A stretch of DNA of 10,879 nucleotides from Spirochaetaceae bacterium UBA1306 (GCA_002307245.1 DBTW01000175.1:2562-13440); one strand, 5' to 3'; positions 1 through 7,940 are shown, counted from the first letter of the stretch. Numbers and translations are program-made. The notes: generated by a model not told the origin, from the letters alone.

Positions 1-1297
1 TCTCCTTCGACTCGGTCTCGGTCGGCTCGATCATGAGGGCCTCGGGCACGATGAGCGGGAAGTAGATGGTGGGCGGGTGGAAGCCGCAGTCGATGAGGCG
101 CTTGGCCACGTCGAGGGTATGGATGCCCGGGGCCACGTCGCCCTGCACGACGAACTCGTGCATGCAGCGCCTCGGGTACTTCACCTTGTAAGCGCCCTCG
201 ACGAGGGCCCGCAGGTAGTTGGCGTTGAGGACGGCCGTCTCGGACATGGCGCGAAGGCCGCCCGCTCCGAGCATGCGCACGTACATGTAGGCCCGCACGA
301 TGACGCCGAAGTTGCCGTAGAAGGCCTTCATGCGCCCGATCGAGGACTCGGGCATCGTTAGGCGATACCGGGGCGCCGCGTCGACGCCCTCGGCCCTCAT
401 GACTATGGGGCCGGGCAGGAATCGCGCGAGATCGGCGCGGACGCCGACGAAGCCCGCGCCCGGCCCCCCGCCGCCGTGGGGCGTGGAGAAGGTCTTGTGC
501 AGGTTGTAGTGCATGACGTCGATGCCTAGGTCGGCGGGCCTGAGCACGCCGGCCAGGGCGTTCATGTTCGCGCCGTCGCCGTAGACCAGGCCGCCGACTT
601 CGTGCACGGCGCGGGCGATCGCCTCGATGTTGCGGTCGAAGAGGCCGAGGGTGTTCGGGTTGGTGATCATGAGGGCGGCCACCGTGCCGTCCAGCGCGGC
701 CCGGAGCGCGCCCATGTCCACGCCGCCCTCGGCGTCGGAGGGGATGGTCTTGGCCTGGAAGCCCGCCATCGTGCAGGTGGCCGGGTTGGTGCCGTGGGCC
801 GAGTCGGGCACGAGGACGACGCGGCGCTTGGCGTCGCCGCGCGACTCGTGGTAGGCGCGGATCACGAGGGCGCCCGCGAGCTCGCCCTGGGCGCCCGCGG
901 CGGGCTGCAGGCTCCCCGCAGCGAAGCCTCCCAGGGCGCAGAGCCAGGACTGCAGGGAGCACAGGAGCTCGAGCGATCCCTGGCTGAATTCGTCGCCTAC
1001 GAGGGGGTGGGCGTTGCGCCAGCCGGGCAGGGAGGCCGCGGCCTCGTTGACCTTGGGGTTGTACTTCATCGTGCAGGAGCCCAGGGGGTAGAACTCCGTA
1101 TCGATCGAGTAGTTCTTCTGCGAGAGCCTGGTGAAGTGGCGCACGAGGCGGAGCTCGTCGAGCTCGGGCAGGCCGAGGGACCCGCGCAGGAGCTCGCACG
1201 GCACGGGGGCGGAGGGCACGTCGCCCTCGGGCAGGGAGGCGCACTCGCGCCCGGGGGAGGAAAGCTCGAAGACGAGGGTCTCTTCGCGCAGGTTCAT
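1..1297 (-). CDS. gcvPB: Glycine dehydrogenase (decarboxylating) subunit 2, 3' end outside window
   Basis: This is the PLP-binding half of the two-subunit P protein of the glycine cleavage system, a cytoplasmic enzyme that decarboxylates glycine and passes the aminomethyl group to lipoyl-GcvH. Translated from the minus strand, 432 codons are visible without a stop. The family signature EFYPLGSCTMKYNPK lies at residues 68-82 and DSAHGTNPAT begins near 165. The PLP-lysine motif NLHKTFSTPHGGGGPG is present with the lysine at about residue 268. The visible end, PLIVPEALMIEPTETESKE, is the usual near-C-terminal family segment. Family members are about 480-490 residues, so roughly 50 C-terminal residues lie outside the window. 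The ATG at 1297 overlaps the gcvPA stop as ATGA. A strong GAGGAGG lies 7 nt upstream, so the start is well supported. It is the fourth gene of the gcvT-H-PA-PB operon and no defect is seen. Identity is near certain. Confidence 0.97.
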   Translation of the reverse strand, partial: MNLREETLVFELSSPGRECASLPEGDVPSAPVPCELLRGSLGLPELDELRLVRHFTRLSQKNYSIDTEFYPLGSCTMKYNPKVNEAAASLPGWRNAHPLVGDEFSQGSLELLCSLQSWLCALGGFAAGSLQPAAGAQGELAGALVIRAYHESRGDAKRRVVLVPDSAHGTNPATCTMAGFQAKTIPSDAEGGVDMGALRAALDGTVAALMITNPNTLGLFDRNIEAIARAVHEVGGLVYGDGANMNALAGVLRPADLGIDVMHYNLHKTFSTPHGGGGPGAGFVGVRADLARFLPGPIVMRAEGVDAAPRYRLTMPESSIGRMKAFYGNFGVIVRAYMYVRMLGAGGLRAMSETAVLNANYLRALVEGAYKVKYPRRCMHEFVVQGDVAPGIHTLDVAKRLIDCGFHPPTIYFPLIVPEALMIEPTETESKE

Positions 1298-2652
1298 TTC
1301 GCGGCCTCCTCGAGGGACTGGGCCAGGAGTTCGATCTGGGCGCGGGTGCACATCTCGGTGACGCAAACGAGGAGCTCGTGCGTCCGCTCCGGGTAGTACC
1401 GCGACAGGGGCAGGCCCGGCACGATGCCCCGGCGCGAGAGGCGGGAGGCCAGCTCCTGGGCCGGGAATGGCGTACGGACGATGAATTCCTTGAAGAAGGC
1501 AGCCCCGGAGGACAGGGCAGGCACGGAGTAGCCTGGGCGCGCGGCAATGCGCTCCGCGGCGTAGTGCGCCTTGTCCCAGGAGAGCCGGGCGGCCTTGCGC
1601 ATGCCGGCCTCGCCCATCGCGGCGAGGTAGATGCAGGACTGGAGCATCGCGAGGCCCTGGTTGGAGCAGATGTTCGACACGGCCTTCTCGCGCCTGATGT
1701 GCTGCTCGCGGGCGGTGAGGGTCAGGACGAAGCCGCGGCGGCCCCGGCCGTCCTTGGCCTGGCCTACGAGGCGGCCGGGCATCTTGCGCACGAGGGAGGC
1801 CTTGGCCCCGAGCATGCCGAGGAAGGGCCCGCCGAAGCTCATGGGGTTGCCGAGGGACTGGCCCTCGGCTGCGACGATGTCGGCGCCGAGCTCGCCCGGC
1901 GACTTGAGCAGGCCGCACATGATCGGGTCGGCCTGGGCGACGAGGAGGGCGCCCGCCGCGTGGGCGGCGCGGGCCGCCGCGGCAAGGTCGCCTATCGCGC
2001 CCGAGAAGCCCGGATAGGGCGCGGCTACGGCGAAGGTCGAGCCGTCGGCGAGGGCGGCCGCGGCCTCGGGCGCCAGGTCGACCTCGTCCACCCGGATGGG
2101 GTAGGCGCGGAGGTAGGAGCGCACGACGTCCTTGTACTCGGGGTGGAGGTCCGCGCAGAGGACGAGGCGGTCGCGCGCCGCGAAGCCGGGGCCGGGGGCG
2201 GCCGCCGCGTTGTACGACATCAGTATGCCCTCGGCGAGCGCGGTGGCCCCGTCGTAGTGCGAGGCGTTCACGACCTCGACCCCGAGGAGGGCCGCGGCCA
2301 TGCTCTGGTACTCGAAGATGGCCTGGAGGGTGCCCTGGGAAACCTCGGGCTGGTAGGGCGTGTAGGCCGTGAGGAACTCGCCGCGCGAGGCGAGGGCGGG
2401 GACGACGGCGGGGATGAAATGGTAATAGGCGCCCGCCCCGAGGAACCAGGCGGAGGCTGAGGCGGTGAGGTTCCGGGCGGCGAGGGCTTCGATCTCCCGC
2501 ATCGCCTCCATCTCCGACAGGGGCGACGGGAGCTCGATCTCCGGGAAGCGGGCGCGCTCGGGGATGTCCGAGAAGAGCTCTTCGACGCTCCCGGCGCCGA
2601 TCCGCTCCAGCATAGCGGCGCGATCGGCGCCAGTGGCGGCGAGGTACGGCAT
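1294..2652 (-). CDS. gcvPA: Glycine dehydrogenase (decarboxylating) subunit 1
   Basis: This is the non-PLP-lysine subunit of the split P protein. It has the same fold as GcvPB, forms a heterotetramer with it in the cytoplasm and completes the glycine-binding active site. The product is 452 residues, normal for the family. Family motifs are clear: FLGAGAYYHF at 70-79 and YTPYQPEVSQGTLQ at 97-110, followed by the EYQSM segment. NASHYDG, GQSLGNPMSFGGP and the ARKA-like region then follow in the usual order. The C-terminal part carries the typical REQHIRREKAVSNICSNQ stretch. ATG at 2652 lies 3 nt after the gcvH stop, and AAGGA sits 7 nt before it inside the end of gcvH. Translation is therefore probably coupled to gcvH. 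The 3' end overlaps gcvPB by 4 nt. Split P proteins are common in many bacteria and archaea, whereas E. coli and mitochondria use one fused chain. No missing residues were noticed. Confidence 0.97.
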   Translation of the reverse strand: MPYLAATGADRAAMLERIGAGSVEELFSDIPERARFPEIELPSPLSEMEAMREIEALAARNLTASASAWFLGAGAYYHFIPAVVPALASRGEFLTAYTPYQPEVSQGTLQAIFEYQSMAAALLGVEVVNASHYDGATALAEGILMSYNAAAAPGPGFAARDRLVLCADLHPEYKDVVRSYLRAYPIRVDEVDLAPEAAAALADGSTFAVAAPYPGFSGAIGDLAAAARAAHAAGALLVAQADPIMCGLLKSPGELGADIVAAEGQSLGNPMSFGGPFLGMLGAKASLVRKMPGRLVGQAKDGRGRRGFVLTLTAREQHIRREKAVSNICSNQGLAMLQSCIYLAAMGEAGMRKAARLSWDKAHYAAERIAARPGYSVPALSSGAAFFKEFIVRTPFPAQELASRLSRRGIVPGLPLSRYYPERTHELLVCVTEMCTRAQIELLAQSLEEAAK

Positions 2653-2655
2653 CGC

Positions 2656-3039
2656 CTAGTCCTTGCCCGATTCCTTCTCGTAGGCGACCGCGTCGAGGAG
2701 GCCGTCGAACTCGACGGGCTTGGCGGCCTTGATGCGATACAGCCAGCCCGCGCCGTAGGGGTCCTTGTTGACAAGGGAGGGATCGCCCTGCAGGGCCCCG
2801 TTGACGGCCGCGATCGTCCCCGAGAGGGGCGAATAGATGTCGCTGGCGGCCTTGACCGACTCGACCACCCCGACGACCGCGCCCTGGGCGACGCTCTTGC
2901 CGGCCTCGGACATCTCGACGAAGACTATGTCGCCCAGGGCTTCCTGGGCATGGTCGGAAATCCCCACGACGTACTCGTCGCCGTCCTTGCGGACGTACTC
3001 GTGCGAGCTCTGATAGCGGCAGCTTGGATCGATCTTCAT
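2656..3039 (-). CDS. gcvH: Glycine cleavage system H protein
   Basis: This is the small lipoyl carrier that shuttles the aminomethyl group from the P protein to the T protein and is then reoxidised by the L protein. The product is 127 residues, the usual length. The lipoylation site is intact: ESVKAASDIYSPLSG, with the modified lysine at residue 63. The family N-terminal HEYV motif (13-16) and the GDIVFVEM segment (36-43) are both present, as is a C-terminal DPYGAGWLYRIK stretch. The ATG at 3039 is preceded by AGGAG with a 5-nt spacer in the 25-nt gap after gcvT. A lipoyl synthase or lipoate ligase is needed to activate it, and none is in this window. Nothing is unusual about the gene and identity is near certain. 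Confidence 0.97.
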   Translation of the reverse strand: MKIDPSCRYQSSHEYVRKDGDEYVVGISDHAQEALGDIVFVEMSEAGKSVAQGAVVGVVESVKAASDIYSPLSGTIAAVNGALQGDPSLVNKDPYGAGWLYRIKAAKPVEFDGLLDAVAYEKESGKD

Positions 3040-3064
3040 GGGCGTCTCCTCATCAATGCTGGTC

Positions 3065-4162
3065 TTATCGCCTATACGCGGGCAGGTAGAGCGGCCGCTT
3101 CACGACGACTGCGTCGCGCGGCTTGTCGCGGATCGAGACGGCCAGGGCCGTGCCGACCTTGGAATACTCGGGAAGGACGAAGGCGTTCGCGGCGTACTTC
3201 TTGACCGTGGGGCAGAACATGCCGGCGACGCAGCGCCCGGCCGGCCTCCCCTCGGGGTCCAGGACCTCGAAGCCCTCGCGGGGCACGCCCCCGGCCACGT
3301 CGAGGCCCACGAGGCGTCGCGCGGGGCCCGAGGCGACGACGGCCTCCACGGCGGCGCGGCCGACGAAGTCCTTGGCGAAGTCGCAGGCCCATTTGAAGCC
3401 GGCCTCTATCGGGTTTATGGAGGGGCCGATCTCGTGGCCGTGGAGGGGCATGCCGGCCTCGAAGCGCAGGCTGTCGCGCGCGGCGAGCCCGACCGGCGCG
3501 ACCTCGATGCCCAGGCGCGAGCCTTCCGCGAGGAGAAGCTCCCAGAGCTCGAGGGCCCTCTCTGCGGGGAAGAAAAGCTCGCCGCCGTCCTCGCCGGTGT
3601 AGCCGGTGCGGCCGAAAAGCACGGGGATCCCCGCGATCGCGATCCTCCCGGAGGTGAAGCGCTGCAGGCCGGAGGCGCTGCCCCGGCCCGCGACGGCGTC
3701 GAGGAGCTCGATGGCGCGGGGGCCCTGGACGGCGATCATGTAGGTGTCGTCGGAACGGTCGGCGATCGCGACGCCCTTGGGCGCCCGCGCGCGCATCCAG
3801 GCCAGGTCCGAGGCCCTGTTGGAGGCGTTGATCACGATCCACCAGCTGTTCGTGAGCTTATAGACGAAAAGGTCGTCCAGCACGAAGCCGCGCTCGTCGA
3901 GGAGGAGGGAATAACGGGCCTCGCCCTCGAGCATGTCGAGGACCCTGGCGCTCACCAGGCTCGATATGAAATCGTCGGAGCCCGGGCCGCTGAGCTCGAC
4001 CTGGCCCATGTGGTCTATATCGAAAAGCCCCACCGACCGTCGGCAGACGAGGTGCTCTTCTACCGCGCCGGAGGGATAGGAGATGGGCATATCGTAGCCC
4101 GCGAAGGGAGCCATCCTGGCTCCGCGAGAGAGGTGCCAATCATGGAGCACCGTTGCATTCAC
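3065..4162 (-). CDS. gcvT: Glycine cleavage system T protein (aminomethyltransferase)
   Basis: The T protein takes the aminomethyl group from lipoyl-GcvH, releases ammonia and transfers the one-carbon unit to tetrahydrofolate. The product is 365 residues, typical for the family. Visible motifs in order are MAPFAGYDMPISY (17-29), VGLFDIDHMGQ (44-54), the conserved Asp pair in LDDLFVY (D96-D97), NASNRASD, VQGPRA, GRTGYTGEDGGELF and GLAARDSLRFEAGMPLHGHEI. The C-terminal barrel contains GMFCPTVKKYAANAFV where many GcvT proteins read a GxxSPxxxxxIALAYV-like segment, so this belongs to a variant clade. The start is GTG at 4162, chosen because AAGGAGG sits 5 nt upstream and the N-terminus aligns with the family. 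It is the first gene of the operon, divergent from the lipoprotein gene at 4331. Confidence 0.96.
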   Translation of the reverse strand: MNATVLHDWHLSRGARMAPFAGYDMPISYPSGAVEEHLVCRRSVGLFDIDHMGQVELSGPGSDDFISSLVSARVLDMLEGEARYSLLLDERGFVLDDLFVYKLTNSWWIVINASNRASDLAWMRARAPKGVAIADRSDDTYMIAVQGPRAIELLDAVAGRGSASGLQRFTSGRIAIAGIPVLFGRTGYTGEDGGELFFPAERALELWELLLAEGSRLGIEVAPVGLAARDSLRFEAGMPLHGHEIGPSINPIEAGFKWACDFAKDFVGRAAVEAVVASGPARRLVGLDVAGGVPREGFEVLDPEGRPAGRCVAGMFCPTVKKYAANAFVLPEYSKVGTALAVSIRDKPRDAVVVKRPLYLPAYRR

Positions 4163-4167
4163 TTGAG

Positions 4168-4174
4168 CCTCCTT
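4168..4174 (-). promoter_or_regulatory. Shine-Dalgarno site fixing the gcvT GTG start
   Basis: On the minus strand this reads AAGGAGG and is followed by the 5-nt spacer CTCAA and then GTG. The match to the 16S anti-SD is nearly full length. It decides the GTG start over any internal ATG, since the first internal methionine (residue 17) already lies inside the conserved fold. Confidence 0.85.
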
Positions 4175-4204
4175 GGAGCGGTGTAACTCAATGCTGTCGA
4201 AGAA

Positions 4205-4233
4205 AGTCTAGCATAGCGGCCGATTCTGGGCAA
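4205..4233 (-). promoter_or_regulatory. Candidate promoter of the gcv operon
   Basis: On the minus strand TTGCCC (4233-4228) and TAGACT (4210-4205) are separated by exactly 17 nt. Each matches the sigma70 hexamers at four of six positions. Transcription would begin near 4198, giving a leader of about 35 nt before the gcvT GTG. Such a leader is too short for a glycine riboswitch, and no glycine-riboswitch core was seen in the whole gap. This is a motif reading only. Another start further upstream cannot be excluded. Confidence 0.45.
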
Positions 4234-4262
4234 GGCGAGGGCGAATCCGCGATTTAGGATCC

Positions 4263-4301
4263 TTGACATGGGCCGTAGCCGGCACAATGCTTCATTATAT
4301 T
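4263..4301 (+). promoter_or_regulatory. Candidate promoter region of the lipoprotein operon
   Basis: A perfect -35 hexamer TTGACA occupies 4263-4268. At 17-nt spacing the -10 would be AATGCT (4286-4291), a poor match. A better -10, TATATT (4296-4301, five of six), lies in an AT-rich patch unusual for this sequence, but it is 27 nt from TTGACA and has only a weak -35 of its own. Either could drive the 4331 gene, with a leader of about 23-34 nt. The region also lies back to back with the gcv promoter, so a shared regulator is possible but not shown. Confidence 0.45.
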
Positions 4302-4317
4302 TACATCAGTCGAACAC

Positions 4318-4323
4318 GGAGGG
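4318..4323 (+). promoter_or_regulatory. Shine-Dalgarno site fixing the lipoprotein start at 4331
   Basis: GGAGGG is followed by 7 nt and the ATG at 4331. That start gives a clean lipoprotein signal peptide. The in-frame ATG at 4268 overlaps the TTGACA box, lacks a ribosome site and would add 21 polar residues before the signal peptide, so it is not used. Confidence 0.85.
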
Positions 4324-4330
4324 CACACAA

Positions 4331-6943
4331 ATGAGAAGGGAGAGAGCGCGACGAGTTCTAGCATGCGCATTTGCGGCCGCCTTCGCGATCCTCGCGGCCG
4401 GCTGCCCCGACGAGGGCGCCAACAGCGTAAAAAGCGAGCTCCTCAAACCGGTCTCGGTCACGATCTCCGGGAAGGTGACGGACGCGCAGTCCGGCCTTCC
4501 CGTCGCGGGGGCCCTCGTCCGAGTGCAGCGCCTCCTCGGGTCCGCCTACGATTTCGCCCAGGAGGGCTCGGCCGACGCCTCGGCCACGACCTCCGCGGAC
4601 GGGAGCTTCGCCTTCGCGAAGGCGCTTTCCCTCGATGTGGACAGCTATCAATACTTCCTTTATTTGAGCGACCCGAGCGGCGCCTATTTCGACAACGGCT
4701 CCATCTCGGTCTACGCGATGCGCGACACCGCCCTCAGCTACTCGGGAGTCAAGCTCGTCTCGAAGGCGGTCACCACCTATACCGTCGTGTCGGGCCGGAT
4801 CAAGGACCTCCTCGACGGCGGCGCGATCGCCGGCCTCGAGCTGCGTCTGTACCGCAAGGGAGAGTCGAGCGCCGCCTTCACCGCCCTATCCGCCGCCGAC
4901 GGCACTTTCAGCATCCCGAACGTCCCCGCGACCCTCTATTCGCTCGAGCTGGACGGCAGCGGCCTCGCGACCCCGTATATCAAGGAAGCCTCGGACCTAG
5001 TCCTCGCGAACAGCCTGACCAACCCCCTGGGCGACCTCCGAGTCTCGAAGGCCTCGACGGGAGACGACCTCCGCATCGTCCTGTCCTGGACCGACCCGAG
5101 CCTCGACCTCGATTCCTCCTTCAGCCTGCCCGTGCCCGGCTTCGATTTCAACCATCTCGGGACGAGGCAGGTGAAGCTGCAGTCCTCGATCATCAGCGTC
5201 AATCCCGCCTTCAAGTTCGCGGAAGGTACCGCCTATTGGCCCGAGAACATGGGGGGCGCAGCGGACGCGACGAACCGCGTCGTCGTCAACAAGGACAAGC
5301 TGAGCCACGCGGTTTCCGCGACGACGATCGCGGAGCTCGACAAGAACTCGGCCGACGGGTCGGTACCCGAGGTCACGACGGTCCACAAGCAGAATCCCCT
5401 CGCGAGCTTCCCCTCCAAGCTCGCCTATAACTACGACTTCGTGAAGGACGGGACGCTGAAGGCCTACTATCCGATCGGCATGGGAGTCTTTAACGTGATC
5501 TGCGCCACCTCGACCGGCTCGATCTACGATTCCGGCGCCAAGGTCAAGGTCTACCAGGGCTCGACCTACGTCGGCACCTTCTCGGTGGCCGAGCTCGCGA
5601 TCGACTCGGGCGAGTCCAACCGCCGCTACTGGCCGGTCCTCCAGGTCGAGATGGGCTATTCGGCGTCGAGCCCGGCGGGCGCGGGCGACATCTACTTCCG
5701 CGTCGTGCCCTACGGCAGCGCCGGCGCCCTGCCCAGCTCCCGCTTCGCGGGCTACTTCTACCAGGAGACGGCCCTACCGGGGAACGAGAGCTATACGGTC
5801 CTCCTCGACAAGGCGCACTACGACCGCGATTACATCCTCTCCCCGGCGCCCTACTTCGAACGCGTGCTGGCGAGCGCCTCGGGAAGGATCTATAGCTACG
5901 ACTGGAACGGCGGCCTATCGTGGAAGGCCAAGGCGAGCGCGCCGTCCTCGCCCCGCGCATATACGGCCGGGTTCTATTGGGGCATCGGCGCCGAAACCCT
6001 CTACCTCGCCCAGGACAGCGGCGCCGCGGACAGCCCGATCTCCACGGCGACGGGCGCGTCGTCCGGCCTCGACGCAATTACCGCCCTCGACTCGGCCATG
6101 GCGGACGCAGGCCTGACTGCGGGCGTCACGGTCCGCGATGCCTGCATGCTGCGTTTCCAGTCCGACCAGAGCTTCCTCCTCCTCGCGACGGACAAAGGCC
6201 CGCGAGGCGCAGGCACGCCCGTGCTCGCCGAGCAATCGCCGAAGCTCGACGCCCTGCAGAACGGATGGGCGGACAACACTTCAGGCGCCGTCTTGAGCGG
6301 CCCGAGCGCCCGGCAATTGACCCGCACGCTGCCGATGCGCGACCGCTACGGCGCCATCGGCGGATACGCGCTCATCGGCGGCCAGGGATTATTCCTCCTC
6401 AACGCCTACTACGCGAAGTACAACTTCAACCTGAATTCCTGGGATACCGACGGGGCGGGCGGCTTCGCCGTCAAGGCGGGCTTCCAGGACATAGTCAACA
6501 TGGACGCAGGGAACACCTGCAACTTAAGCGGCATCGGGACGATCGTGACCGCCCTGGCCGAGGTGCCGCCGGCGAGCGCCACCTATTCCTTCATCGCCGC
6601 CGTCAAGGAAGGGGCTTCCCTTGCGCCCAAGCTTTACCAGATCAACCTCACGGGCTCGGGCGGAGCGGCGTCCATGCCGGGCAGCCCGCATATCTCCGCG
6701 CTGCCCGACCCGGGCTTCGGGATCAACGACCTGATGTTCGTCCTCGTCGACCGCGAATGGGTCCTCCTGGCCGCGACCGACTCCGGCATCCGGCTCAGCC
6801 GCAGCTACTCAACCGGCTCCTGGACGCCCTACCTCGCGGACATGCTCGGGGGCTTCAGGATCACCAAGCTCTTCGACTACGACGGCAAGCTCGGCGTCTT
6901 CGCCGAGGGCAACGGGCTCATGTACGGGCCGTATCCGGAATGA
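4331..6943 (+). CDS. Large surface/periplasmic lipoprotein with two carboxypeptidase-regulatory-like domains
   Basis: I cannot assign a function. The 870-residue product starts with an Arg-rich n-region, a hydrophobic stretch and a lipobox-like LAAGC with the lipidated cysteine at residue 25. Ala at -3 is a relaxed box of the kind known in spirochaetes. Two transthyretin-like (CarboxypepD_reg) domains follow. The first is at about 43-120 (SGKVTDAQSGLPVAGALVRV, later TSADGSFAF). The second is at about 151-217 (SGRIKDLL, later DGTFSIPNVPA). Residues 247-261 read LRIVLSWTDPSLDLD, and residues 401-437 carry SGAKVKVYQG and later RYWPV. Together these resemble an expanded YfaP/DUF2135-like domain. 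Residues from about 520 onward are rich in short beta-strand and loop patterns (for example LLLATDKG, VLLAATDSG) and could form a beta-propeller, a guess from pattern only. The downstream gene begins 14 nt after the stop, so the two products probably work together at the outer membrane. Confidence 0.88.
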   Translation: MRRERARRVLACAFAAAFAILAAGCPDEGANSVKSELLKPVSVTISGKVTDAQSGLPVAGALVRVQRLLGSAYDFAQEGSADASATTSADGSFAFAKALSLDVDSYQYFLYLSDPSGAYFDNGSISVYAMRDTALSYSGVKLVSKAVTTYTVVSGRIKDLLDGGAIAGLELRLYRKGESSAAFTALSAADGTFSIPNVPATLYSLELDGSGLATPYIKEASDLVLANSLTNPLGDLRVSKASTGDDLRIVLSWTDPSLDLDSSFSLPVPGFDFNHLGTRQVKLQSSIISVNPAFKFAEGTAYWPENMGGAADATNRVVVNKDKLSHAVSATTIAELDKNSADGSVPEVTTVHKQNPLASFPSKLAYNYDFVKDGTLKAYYPIGMGVFNVICATSTGSIYDSGAKVKVYQGSTYVGTFSVAELAIDSGESNRRYWPVLQVEMGYSASSPAGAGDIYFRVVPYGSAGALPSSRFAGYFYQETALPGNESYTVLLDKAHYDRDYILSPAPYFERVLASASGRIYSYDWNGGLSWKAKASAPSSPRAYTAGFYWGIGAETLYLAQDSGAADSPISTATGASSGLDAITALDSAMADAGLTAGVTVRDACMLRFQSDQSFLLLATDKGPRGAGTPVLAEQSPKLDALQNGWADNTSGAVLSGPSARQLTRTLPMRDRYGAIGGYALIGGQGLFLLNAYYAKYNFNLNSWDTDGAGGFAVKAGFQDIVNMDAGNTCNLSGIGTIVTALAEVPPASATYSFIAAVKEGASLAPKLYQINLTGSGGAASMPGSPHISALPDPGFGINDLMFVLVDREWVLLAATDSGIRLSRSYSTGSWTPYLADMLGGFRITKLFDYDGKLGVFAEGNGLMYGPYPE

Positions 6944-6957
6944 GGGCGAGGCGAAGC

Positions 6958-7902
6958 ATGAAGCGAACGATCCTCATCGCCGCGGCCCTGGCCTCGGCCG
7001 CCGCCTCGTGGGCCCAGGCCCCGAGCCTGCCGGAGCTGCTGCGGCCCTCCATGGTCAAGCTCGGCGTCATGCCCAATCTCGACGGACTCCTCGACGGGAA
7101 CTTCGCGGCCACGGTCAGGTGGTCCCGGTCGCTATCGAGCTCGGTCTCGGCCGACTACTCGGGCCGCAGCGATTCCCAAAAGGACAGCTCGGGAGAGGCG
7201 GTCCTCGAGGCCAAGACCTTCGGCCGCGATTACTCGGCGCACCTGAAGCTCCTCGACTTCCTCCATCCCATCGCGCTCGGGGCGGGCTCGGGCCTGGGCA
7301 TCGGCGCCGCCCTCGCCTGCTCCTACTCGGGCGAATCGAAGAGCATCTCCGGCTACAAGACCGTGCAGGGCGAGACCGTGTTCTTCAACCAGGACCGCCT
7401 CGTCCACAGGATCATGCCCACGGTCGACCTCGGCGCCGCCTTCGCGGCCGGCCCGTCCCTCACGGGCTCGGTCGGCGGGGCCTTCCTACCCTACGTCTAC
7501 ATGATCGAGACCGGCTCGAAGCTCTACTCGACCTACGACGAGGCCATACCCTATACCCTGCATAACGCCTGCAAGGGCTGGCGAGCGGAGGCGGAGCTGG
7601 CGGCGGTCGGGGGCCTCGGCGGGGCCTCGCTCAAGGTCGAGCTCACCAGCCTCTTCGGCAAGTACGGCACGGTCCAGAAGGTCGTCACCGGGAACTACGC
7701 CACCACGATCGAGACCTATTCCGACTACGCCTCCCTCGAGGGATCGGCGACCCTCGAGCTGAAGCTGGGCTTCCTGAAAAAAAGCCTGGGCCTCGTGCCG
7801 GCCATCAGCCTGGGCTGCGGGCTCTCGAGCGAGGCCTTCGAGGGCGCCAAGCTCGATCCGAGCCTCCGCTGGCGGGCGGGAGTCACCGTGGGATCGAGAT
7901 AG
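6958..7902 (+). CDS. Exported protein, probable small outer-membrane beta-barrel
   Basis: I do not recognise this gene as a named family. The 314-residue product has a signal peptide with a KR n-region, a hydrophobic Ala-rich core and a likely signal peptidase I cut after residues ending AQA (about residue 21). The mature part has many alternating polar and hydrophobic strands with Ser, Gly, Tyr and Leu. Examples are ATVRWSRSLSSSVSADYSG, SLKVELTSLFGKYG and ATLELKLGFL. Glycine-rich turns separate these strands, a pattern typical of outer-membrane barrels. The C-terminus ends WRAGVTVGSR rather than the classic terminal Phe. ATG at 6958 is preferred because GAGG lies 6 nt upstream. An in-frame ATG at 6940 overlaps the previous stop as ATGA but lacks a ribosome site and would lengthen the n-region by six residues. 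It is the second gene after the lipoprotein and is probably translated from the same mRNA. Confidence 0.82.
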   Translation: MKRTILIAAALASAAASWAQAPSLPELLRPSMVKLGVMPNLDGLLDGNFAATVRWSRSLSSSVSADYSGRSDSQKDSSGEAVLEAKTFGRDYSAHLKLLDFLHPIALGAGSGLGIGAALACSYSGESKSISGYKTVQGETVFFNQDRLVHRIMPTVDLGAAFAAGPSLTGSVGGAFLPYVYMIETGSKLYSTYDEAIPYTLHNACKGWRAEAELAAVGGLGGASLKVELTSLFGKYGTVQKVVTGNYATTIETYSDYASLEGSATLELKLGFLKKSLGLVPAISLGCGLSSEAFEGAKLDPSLRWRAGVTVGSR

Positions 7903-7940
7903 CTAAAAGGAGCCGGGCGATTCGAGGTGGCCTATACGCA

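Noticed and set aside
1378..2460. Long plus-strand open frame opposite gcvPA
   Set aside because: Composition is Gly/Arg/Ala/His-rich with no motif, and the opposite strand is an unmistakable GcvPA.
3038..4186. 382-codon plus-strand open frame opposite gcvT
   Set aside because: It is an antisense shadow of a conserved gene, with no ribosome site or recognisable domain.
4163..4330. Glycine riboswitch upstream of gcvT
   Set aside because: Such riboswitches are common before gcvT, but no conserved core motif is seen and the predicted leader is only about 35 nt.
4268..4330. Upstream ATG at 4268 as the lipoprotein start
   Set aside because: It overlaps the TTGACA box, lacks a Shine-Dalgarno site and places 21 polar residues before a good lipoprotein signal.
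5920..7902. A 660-codon plus-strand open frame running through the lipoprotein gene and into the outer-membrane gene
   Set aside because: Its first two-thirds is Arg/Pro/Gly-rich out-of-frame translation of the lipoprotein gene. Only the part from 6958 has a signal peptide and normal composition, so it is an open-frame artefact of high GC.
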